A stretch of 11,501 nucleotides of DNA, from assembly GCA_016765255.1 (NCBI GenBank), contig JAESQI010000370.1, forward strand, positions 1-11,501. Reading direction: 5' to 3'. A program made the translations under genes and the position numbers. Below the pieces are notes generated by a model, which saw only the letters and a program-made list of their open reading frames with translations, had not been told where the DNA came from and ran no database searches. This document shows positions 5,723 to 11,501 of this stretch, piece after piece. Position 1 is the stretch's first letter, and each line of letters opens with the position of its first letter. The stretch comes from Robiginitomaculum sp. GTDB taxonomy: Bacteria > Pseudomonadota > Alphaproteobacteria > Caulobacterales > Maricaulaceae.

Positions 5723-7498
5723 ATGCGGCATTTTTTCATCTCCCTCCTTGGTTCTGTAATTGGTTTTTTCATCGCCATGTTTTTAATGCTCATCCTTTTC
5801 TTTGGTATCATTGGCGCAATTGTTAGCACTGCAGGGAAAACCACCACCAAATCACACAGTTCAACTGTACTCACCCTAGATTTGCGCCATTCTATGTTAG
5901 ACCATGGGGGCAATAATAGCTTTTTTGATAATGGCCCATCCTCTGTCGTCTCTATTGTCCAGTCATTGGCACAGGCGAAAAATGACAAAAACATCAAAGG
6001 CCTATTTATTCGCGCAAATAGCCACGGCATGTCTGCGCAACAGGCTGGGGAAATTCGCCTCGCCATCATTGATTTCAAATCCAGCGGAAAGTTTGTCATT
6101 GCACACGCACAAGGTTTTGAAAGCCCGTCTCTTTCCCCGTATATTGCCGTTTCTGCAGCAGACGAAATATGGCTGCAAGACACAACCAATTTCGCAGTCG
6201 CGGGGTATCGAGCCGAAATTGAATTTCTTGGTGGCGTGTTTGAAAAATATGATGCCAAGGCTGAATTTATTCAATTTCACGAATACAAAAACGCGGTCAA
6301 TACATATACTAAGAAAACGCTCACGCCCGCGCACCGCACAGCCATGACAGAATTGCTACAATCCCTAATGGATACTGGAGTGGGTAATATTGCCAATGAC
6401 CGCAATTTAGACAAGGCCGCAGTCACTAATTTACTCAAAGACGCCCCGCACAGTGCCGAAAGCGCCAAAGAACTCCGGCTTATTGACACACTTGGACATT
6501 ACGCAAGCGCCCGTGACTACGCAAAAAAACAAGCAGGCGGAGACGATGTGCATTTCCAAAGCATTGGAGATTACGACTTGGATACAGGTTCAGGGCCTAT
6601 TATCGCCTTTATCGGCGGACAAGGGGCCGTTATGGAAGGCAATTCCCAAGACGGAAGCAATCCATTTAGCAATACTTTATCTATGGGCGGCGATACGGTT
6701 TCGCAGGCCTTTATAAAGGCCGCCAAAGATGACAAGGTTAAGGCGATTATCTTCCGCGTCAGTTCACCCGGCGGCTCACCTACCGCGTCGGATCAAATCT
6801 GGGACGCTGTCAACCGCGCCAAAAAAGCGGGCAAACCCGTCGTGGTGAGCATGGGCCAATATGCGGCATCTGGCGGATATTATGTGGCCGCAAATGCCGA
6901 TAAAATCGTCGCAATGCCAACAACAATTACAGGGTCAATTGGAGTTTACGGAGGCAAAATCTACCTAAAAGACACACTGGCTAAATTTGGCTATAATGTC
7001 GAAGCGATCAATCTGGGCGGAGAATACGGCGCCGTTTACTCGGCGTTTGAACCGTGGAGCCAAGGCAATAGAGCCGCCTATCACAATGTACTTGAAAACA
7101 TTTATGACGATTTCACTTCACGTGTTGCGGACGGGCGGGGTATCCCTATTGAGCGTGTGCGCGAAATTGCCAAAGGGCGCGTATGGACAGGGGTGCAAGC
7201 TGAAGAAATTGGTCTTGTCGATCATCTCGGCGGTTTTGCAAAAGCGGTAGAAGTGGCAAAATACTTAGCTGACATTGACGACGACACCAAAGTCCATATC
7301 AAAAAATTCCCGCGTGATCTCACCCCTGCCGAACAATTTGAACAATTGTTCAATGTGACAGCAGACGCGACAGCTAATCTTGAAAATTTACAAATATTGA
7401 TGCAATCGCGCGAGTTTGAAGCCCTCGTAAAAGCCCAAACCATACTACAAAATCAACACAATAGCGCGCTAAGTGTAGCCCTGCCCGAGATTAAGTAA
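5723..7498 (+). CDS. sppA: Signal peptide peptidase SppA, 67K type
   Basis: 591-aa membrane-anchored serine protease of family S49 that cleaves leftover signal peptides in the inner membrane and periplasm. An N-terminal membrane helix (about 4-36) anchors it. Two tandem S49 domains follow, the long E. coli-type form. The dyad is intact: Lys189 in HEYKNAVNTYT in the first half and Ser383 in QYAASGGYYVAANADKI in the second. Other family marks are FRVSSPGGSPTASDQIWDAV, TITGSIGVYGGK and GRVWTGVQAEEIGLVDHLGG. AAAGG 7 nt before the ATG supports the start; earlier in-frame extension is not needed. It stands alone, transcribed away from the tRNA and towards a convergent gene 47 nt downstream. No clear terminator hairpin is visible in that gap. 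Confidence 0.97.
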   Translation: MRHFFISLLGSVIGFFIAMFLMLILFFGIIGAIVSTAGKTTTKSHSSTVLTLDLRHSMLDHGGNNSFFDNGPSSVVSIVQSLAQAKNDKNIKGLFIRANSHGMSAQQAGEIRLAIIDFKSSGKFVIAHAQGFESPSLSPYIAVSAADEIWLQDTTNFAVAGYRAEIEFLGGVFEKYDAKAEFIQFHEYKNAVNTYTKKTLTPAHRTAMTELLQSLMDTGVGNIANDRNLDKAAVTNLLKDAPHSAESAKELRLIDTLGHYASARDYAKKQAGGDDVHFQSIGDYDLDTGSGPIIAFIGGQGAVMEGNSQDGSNPFSNTLSMGGDTVSQAFIKAAKDDKVKAIIFRVSSPGGSPTASDQIWDAVNRAKKAGKPVVVSMGQYAASGGYYVAANADKIVAMPTTITGSIGVYGGKIYLKDTLAKFGYNVEAINLGGEYGAVYSAFEPWSQGNRAAYHNVLENIYDDFTSRVADGRGIPIERVREIAKGRVWTGVQAEEIGLVDHLGGFAKAVEVAKYLADIDDDTKVHIKKFPRDLTPAEQFEQLFNVTADATANLENLQILMQSREFEALVKAQTILQNQHNSALSVALPEIK

Positions 7499-7545
7499 GC
7501 TATTTACACAGATAGTCTTACTGCTGGTTTTCAGGAGTAGCGCAA

Positions 7546-8121
7546 TTACTGAATTCGGCTAACGCCAATCGTTCGGGAATATTGTGGAAAGTGCATGCGG
7601 TATCCGGAAACGGCGCCGCGTTTAATTGATACAATAGGCTCATCACCTGATTTTAAGTTAACTGTGTTCAGATCACCTTTTCTCTGCTTCCAAACTTGAC
7701 CATTATTAAGGATCAAAATAAGTTGCTTGCTTTGTGTGAAGGCAAAATCAATAACACGGGACTGTTCAGCACTAAAATATTCTTGTCTTTGTTGCTCCAA
7801 AGCCTCTCCCTTTAGCGCTACTTGCTCAGACCCAATACCGCTTGGGAAAGCGGGAGCAATCTTATAAGACGAAATACCTGCAACATTATTAGTATTTGAA
7901 CGCCCTAAACTAGATGTCCCCGCCCAATCTGGTTTCGGGACTGCTGGTAATACCTTACGCAAAGCCTTCTCCAAACACGTTACTTGCGCACCCGTCGACA
8001 AAGCGTTCGTGCGGCATTGCATAATCATCCGCTCCACATCATCGCCCGCATATGCATTATTTGCAAATGTGCAAGACAATGCAACCATACTTATACTTAA
8101 TCCAATTGAGAAAATGCGCAT
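7546..8121 (-). CDS. Secreted hypothetical protein with C-terminal NGQVW module
   Basis: 191-aa protein with a clear signal peptide (MRIFSIG..., cleavage near AYA at about residue 25). The N-terminal part has a cysteine pair (MQCRTNAL...VTCLEKAL) resembling a degenerate form of the Cys/RLACYD motif of its relative at 10604-11242. The C-terminal half contains ILNNGQVWKQRKGD, a GYRMHF strand and a final IGVSRI. The same order (NGQVW, then Gly-x-x-x-x-R, then I-x-V-x-R at the end) occurs in the 10604-11242 protein, so they are likely paralogs. AAGG lies 7 nt before the ATG. I cannot name a function; an envelope role is inferred from export. It sits directly downstream of the receptor remnant on the same strand. 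Confidence 0.85.
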   Translation of the reverse strand: MRIFSIGLSISMVALSCTFANNAYAGDDVERMIMQCRTNALSTGAQVTCLEKALRKVLPAVPKPDWAGTSSLGRSNTNNVAGISSYKIAPAFPSGIGSEQVALKGEALEQQRQEYFSAEQSRVIDFAFTQSKQLILILNNGQVWKQRKGDLNTVNLKSGDEPIVSIKRGAVSGYRMHFPQYSRTIGVSRIQ

Positions 8122-8230
8122 ATTCGACCTTATATTATTTGTGGTATTAACAGGAATAGCATGAAAACTATAACTTGAGGCACTCAGGAAATTACGGCAC
8201 CAACCACAAAAACACCAGCCCTAATACCAG

Positions 8231-9529
8231 TCATAAAAAAGGCGCACGGAAAGACGTACCATAAGCACCGCTTTGAGACGCCCATTCCACAGGTTTATAT
8301 TGCCCCCGAATACGGTAAGTTGTACCGCTGTAACTACTTTCTTCTGTCTGACGAAGAGAGCCATCAAAGTTAAGTAATTCAATGCCTTGCCTATCAGTGA
8401 TCAAAGGAATATCAATTTCACCAAACCAACCGACATCAATACCGCCGCGATATCCACCGACCAGACGAATTTGAGAAAGTTCAACATCGCGTGTTTGCGT
8501 AATATCATCCAAAGTCAAGATCGGCGCGAAATTAAATGGAAGTGGGCTTAACGGATTATCGACTTGACCGATCACCACACCATTTGCATCGACCTCATCA
8601 ATCAGAGCCGTGACAGTAGGAAATATTTGCTCAAGGGTACCAATGGCAAAATTTTGACGATTTGAATAAAAGGCTTCAAAATAAACCTGATCATCACCAA
8701 AAAGACCAATGTCATATTCACCAGTGGTCAAAATTGACATGCGTTCGCTTTCACCAACGAGATCTGACTGACGACGCTCATCATTATCATTATAGAAATC
8801 GCTGTTAGCATAATTTGAGTCACCCAAATCTCTAAATCCAGCAGGCGGCGTAACAGCATCTCCACAATTTGAGAAATCTGGCCCAGCGCCCACGCCCACA
8901 GCATGACCTAGTGTGTAACAAAGAACATCAAATGTATCGAGGTTAAACCATTATTATCAAAAAAGCCATTAAACGGCGTTACATAGATTTCACCCGTGAC
9001 CTCATCAATTTGAATATCTCTTAAACCTGATGCAAAACTGCGATCACCAACTAAAAGTCGATTACGGTCAAAATACTAAGCACCGAATGTTATGCGCGCT
9101 CTTTATCAAAGTTCTTTCAGAGCCTAAACCACGTAGGTTAACATTACTAGATCCTGTCCCCCCCGTCGGCGGGGCCTCACTCGCATTCGAATTACCAGCG
9201 TTTGAGTTAAAAGAGGAATCAGTTCTATTGCCTTTCACAACTGTAGCGCGGTTAACAAGTTCATTAATTGACGTAACACCAATTTGAATAGCCGACCCAA
9301 CATCCAAAGTGGTAATTGGTGAAGCGCTTTCATATGTGCTTTTACGTAGACGCGAACCCGTAACGATAATTACGTCCCTATCTTGTTGATCTGCGATTTG
9401 GGCCGCAGTTGGGTTTTGAATAACGCCATTATCATCAACCTGTGCGAATGCAGGTGATGCGGCAAAACCAATCACAGCGCCAGATATCAGTGTTTACAAT
9501 AGTAAATTGCTCTTACTAAATTTTTTTAT
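8231..9529 (-). pseudogene. Decayed TonB-dependent outer-membrane receptor
   Basis: Remnant of a TonB-dependent receptor, about 1.3 kb where such receptors usually need 2.5-3 kb. Readable pieces, N to C: signal peptide KKFSKSNLLL...LISGAVIGFAASPAFAQ; TonB box/plug region RDVIIVTGSRLRKS through NLRGLGSERTL (to about 9107); barrel piece YFDRNRLLVGDRSF through DNNG (9075-8950); then FNLDTFDVLCYTLGH through YGTSFRAP (8947-8240). Lesions: ATA at 9529-9527 where the start should be (GAGAG 6 nt upstream); TAA at 9496-9494 inside the signal peptide; loss of the second half of the plug at about 9106-9085; TAG at 9078-9076; one base missing at 8947-8945; a probable in-frame deletion near 8435; and loss of everything after the SFRAP motif. 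It cannot make a working receptor. Confidence 0.9.
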
Positions 9530-9619
9530 TCTAAACTCTCTTTCTCTAAAGTTAAAATGTTAGATGCCGAGCACCTTCTCCCACCATATTTCAAAAAAGC
9601 ACGAAGACTATCGCGAATT

Positions 9620-9639
9620 CTTACATTTCATAATGTAAG
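9620..9639. promoter_or_regulatory. Inverted repeat, candidate operator
   Basis: CTTACATT, spacer TCAT, AATGTAAG: perfect 8-bp arms in a 20-bp site. It lies about 90 bp upstream of the lost receptor start. Size and symmetry fit a dimeric repressor or activator site; which regulator is unknown. A transcribed hairpin is the alternative. Confidence 0.45.
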
Positions 9640-9832
9640 ACAAGGGGGTATTGTTAATAATGGCATAAATTCTATATATTTATTTTACCTATTGCAAAAA
9701 TACACTGTCGGCACTTTGCCTGTACTCCCTAGAAAAAATTTCGAAGGTCTGTACTTTAAATTTTTCTTGTTGCATGCTTATATTTATTGTCAGCACGCAC
9801 ACATGATATGGCATAGTATCAACGCTTTACTG

Positions 9833-9862
9833 TTGAATTTATTCAAAGTTCACAATTATTTA
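9833..9862 (+). promoter_or_regulatory. Candidate promoter with overlapping palindrome
   Basis: TTGAAT (9833-9838), 18-nt spacer, TATTTA (9857-9862) could be a promoter for the downstream gene, starting almost at its ATG. The -35 box is half of the perfect palindrome TTGAAT-TT-ATTCAA, so a bound regulator would block it. Weak evidence. Confidence 0.3.
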
Positions 9863-9872
9863 GGCCTGTTAT

Positions 9873-10574
9873 ATGACTGAAATAGCACCAAATATAGATC
9901 AACACTGGCGAACTAAGCGGCGGTCTATAGGTCGTGAAGGGAATACGGTTTTGGTTATTGACAATTTCTTTCCTGATCCAGACATTTTAATGAAAGATGC
10001 GAGTGTACGTTCTTATTCTGCACTTGCACCTTACTACCCAGGGATCAGGGCTAAAGTGCCAGGGAAATACATACACATGTTAGAGCCAGCCCTGACCAAA
10101 GTTTTAGCAACCGCATTTGGATTTAACGATGGTTTTAATTTGAAAGAATGCTTTTATTCTCTACTTACAACTCAAGTAAAAGACTTAAAGCTGATCCAAA
10201 GTCTGCCACATGTGGATGGTGGCAATGATAAAAGAGTGGCTTTATTACATTATCTCTGCGACGAAAGTTTTGGCGGCACTTCATTTTACAGGCATAGGAG
10301 AACCGGGTTTGAATCCGTTCCCAATGATAGATTTCCAACCTATAAAGCCGCATTAGAAAAAGACGTGGAAATATTTGGCCGTCCAAAGCAACAATATTTT
10401 AGTGGTGACGACGAAAAATTCGAACGGATTGGGCATGTTGAGGCTAAATTTAACAGAGCCGTGATATATTTTGGCCGAAATTTGCACGCTATAGACATTG
10501 GCAAAGACTTCACATTTAACCAACGCCCTACAGAGGGGAGATTGACGATCAATAGCTTTCTTGACCCTGTTTAA
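9873..10574 (+). CDS. DUF6445-like protein, probable 2OG-Fe(II) oxygenase fold
   Basis: 233-aa cytoplasmic protein with no signal peptide. It looks like the DUF6445 family, which in marine and stalked alphaproteobacteria often sits with TonB receptors and tryptophan halogenases. The sequence shows the layout of an iron/2-oxoglutarate jelly-roll: His113-x-Asp115 in LPHVDGG, GGTSFYRHRRTG, then His205 in YFGRNLHAIDIG and Arg223 in EGRLTINSF. These would be the HxD...H iron triad and the 2OG-binding Arg; this assignment is by pattern, not tested. TAGG is the only ribosome-site-like sequence before the ATG. It is divergent from the dead receptor and convergent with the gene at 10604, and no halogenase or other usual partner is in the window, so it may be an orphan. 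Confidence 0.82.
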   Translation: MTEIAPNIDQHWRTKRRSIGREGNTVLVIDNFFPDPDILMKDASVRSYSALAPYYPGIRAKVPGKYIHMLEPALTKVLATAFGFNDGFNLKECFYSLLTTQVKDLKLIQSLPHVDGGNDKRVALLHYLCDESFGGTSFYRHRRTGFESVPNDRFPTYKAALEKDVEIFGRPKQQYFSGDDEKFERIGHVEAKFNRAVIYFGRNLHAIDIGKDFTFNQRPTEGRLTINSFLDPV

Positions 10575-10603
10575 TTACCTAGATCAACGCAAGGCACACC
10601 GTT

Positions 10604-11242
10604 TTATTTGACCCGTCGCACATTGATAGCGGGGCCGCTACCATTAACTCGCAACAAGAAACTACCAAGAGACGCCTTAATGATATGAGCTTCGGTCTTG
10701 CCAGATTTTTTTATATATAATTGCTTACTCACCGTTTGTTCCCAAACCTGACCATTTTCAAAATAAAAGCGTAATTTATCATAGCCAATTTTTTTGGTGC
10801 GGGCGATTTTGAGGATAATTTTTCTGCGATCATCTTCGGTGGATTTAAACCCAGTAGGTTTAGATGATTTAAACGGATTTTTAAGGCTGAAAGGCGATTT
10901 TTTATCCACACTTGCTTTTGAAGCTTGCTTGCTCTCATCACGGCCAAATAAATTACCAAAATCGAACAGAGACGGAATGTTAAAGCCAAAGGCATCGCGC
11001 TTGATTTTCTCAACATCGGGGCGTGTAACCGTCACCACTTCGCCGCTCGTGCTGGCGGCTTCGAATTTGCCGACGGCCAGATCATAACATGCGAGCCTTG
11101 CACTTGAGTCTTCAATTTGACGACAAGAAAACATCTTGGAGAGTGTCGGGTTATCGGGTGTCGTGTTTTGCGCCTGCACACTTAAACCACTAATGCCTGT
11201 AAGTAGGAGCAATGTCACTGCGTATAATTTTAACTGGCTCAT
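10604..11242 (-). CDS. Secreted hypothetical protein with RLACYD and NGQVW motifs
   Basis: 212-aa protein with a signal peptide (cleavage after VQA, about residue 21). The N-terminal domain carries the motif FSCRQIEDSSARLACYDLAV, also seen in VasI/TagO-like and other secreted proteins. A low-complexity Lys/Ser/Phe-rich linker follows, and a C-terminal module with FYFENGQVWEQ and a final INVRRV. AGGAG 9 nt before the ATG at 11242 fixes the start; an in-frame upstream extension to 11308 lacks a ribosome site and would spoil the signal peptide. It shares its C-terminal module with the 7546-8121 protein. Function unknown. I see no type VI secretion genes nearby, so the motif alone should not be read as T6SS. 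Confidence 0.85.
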   Translation of the reverse strand: MSQLKLYAVTLLLLTGISGLSVQAQNTTPDNPTLSKMFSCRQIEDSSARLACYDLAVGKFEAASTSGEVVTVTRPDVEKIKRDAFGFNIPSLFDFGNLFGRDESKQASKASVDKKSPFSLKNPFKSSKPTGFKSTEDDRRKIILKIARTKKIGYDKLRFYFENGQVWEQTVSKQLYIKKSGKTEAHIIKASLGSFLLRVNGSGPAINVRRVK

Positions 11243-11274
11243 TTTTACTGGCTCCTGATGAGTGGTGCGGGCAT

Positions 11275-11303
11275 ATAATATAGAGATTTGTAACAGACAA
11301 AGG
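11275..11303 (-). promoter_or_regulatory. Possible promoter of the 10604-11242 gene
   Basis: Minus strand TATTAT at 11280-11275 is a good -10 box; 17 nt upstream is only CCTTTG as -35. It would give a leader of about 25-30 nt before the AGGAG-led start. The strong terminator upstream at 11388-11418 argues that this gene needs its own promoter. Confidence 0.35.
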
Positions 11304-11387
11304 CGCAAGTGCGTAGTCCTTATTGCATAGTCTTAAATTAAATGGCGTTCAGGTGTTTGTGCAGGACGAGCATTTCTCCTCATAGGC

Positions 11388-11418
11388 AAAAAAAAACGGC
11401 CACCGAAGTGACCGTTTT
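11388..11418 (-). terminator. Intrinsic terminator of the right-edge TonB receptor
   Basis: On the minus strand ACGGTCAC, loop TTCG, GTGGCCGT (one G-U pair) followed by a run of nine T (pairing base included). It starts about 25 nt after the receptor stop codon. On the plus strand the same stem is followed only by TTTTAT, so termination is mainly leftward. Confidence 0.92.
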
Positions 11419-11441
11419 ATATCTATTAAACATTCAAGTCT

Positions 11442-11501
11442 TTAGAATGTAGCGCGTACCCGCATTGTGAAACGGCGTCCAAGAATTTCAGATTGACCAA
11501 A
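11442..11501 (-). CDS. TonB-dependent receptor, C-terminal end only
   Basis: Nineteen codons plus TAA enter from the right edge, reading FGQSEILGRRFTMRVRATF. The pattern of a final beta-strand, with alternating residues and a terminal Phe after a short RFTMRVRATF strand, is the standard C-terminus of outer-membrane TonB-dependent receptors, needed for BamA recognition. Its own terminator follows. This copy has an intact end, which the remnant at 8231-9529 lacks. Confidence 0.8.
   Translation of the reverse strand, partial: FGQSEILGRRFTMRVRATF

Larger units (their letters stand above)
9530..9872. other. AT-rich divergent intergenic region
   Basis: 343 bp between the divergent receptor remnant and the DUF6445-type gene. 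It is clearly more AT-rich than its neighbours and holds two palindromes (9620-9639 and 9833-9846). A 107-codon open frame crosses most of it but has no ribosome site and no recognisable motif, so I read the region as regulatory/intergenic. Confidence 0.6.

Noticed and set aside
5602..5826. 74-codon plus-strand open frame upstream of and overlapping sppA
   Set aside because: It overlaps the sppA start by about 100 bp in another frame, has no family features and no ribosome site; sppA has a good one.
8231..9529. Receptor remnant as an insertion-sequence target or mobile element
   Set aside because: No transposase, terminal inverted repeats or target duplications seen; the lesions look like ordinary decay.
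9557..9880. 107-codon plus-strand open frame before the DUF6445-type gene, overlapping its start
   Set aside because: No ribosome site, no recognisable motif, AT-driven composition, and it runs through a divergent promoter region with palindromes.
10604..11242. Type VI secretion accessory protein (VasI/TagO-like)
   Set aside because: Only the short RLACYD motif matches; the rest of the protein and the neighbourhood show no T6SS genes.

Overview
The window looks like chromosome of a low-to-mid GC alphaproteobacterium. The tRNA, the SppA, the TonB-receptor style (plug motif NLRGLGSERTL, long receptors with an Ala-Gln signal-peptide end) and the DUF6445-type protein all suggest a marine stalked/hyphal lineage such as the Maricaulales/Hyphomonadales. 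That placement is inference from protein style only.

Left part (1-5168, all minus strand): a seven-gene envelope-energisation operon. In transcription order it encodes two secreted DUF3450 proteins, a large TtpC-like ExbB fusion (periplasmic coiled coil plus MotA/TolQ/ExbB domain), a classic short ExbB, two ExbDs and a TonB that runs off the left edge. This is the TonB2/TtpC type of TonB system, but with both the DUF3450 and the ExbD genes doubled. The three wide gaps inside the operon each hold strong hairpins without U-tracts, while the remaining junctions are tight (1-nt overlap, 9 nt, 17 nt).

Middle part (5169-7498): phased A-tracts and a candidate operon promoter, a tRNA-Gln(UUG) on the minus strand with a good sigma70-like promoter, and on the plus strand a full-length 67K-type signal peptide peptidase SppA with its Lys/Ser dyad intact.

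Right part (7499-11501): an accessory-looking segment. A decayed TonB-dependent receptor (start codon lost, nonsense codons, 1-nt frameshift, large deletions, 3' truncation) lies divergent from an intact DUF6445 / 2OG-Fe(II)-oxygenase-like gene. Two secreted proteins of unknown function that share a C-terminal NGQVW module bracket the pair. At the right edge is the C-terminal tail of a second, apparently intact TonB-dependent receptor with a textbook intrinsic terminator. The TonB operon would power such receptors; the right part looks like a receptor/uptake locus that has partly degenerated.

I see no CRISPR array, transposase, integrase or rRNA.
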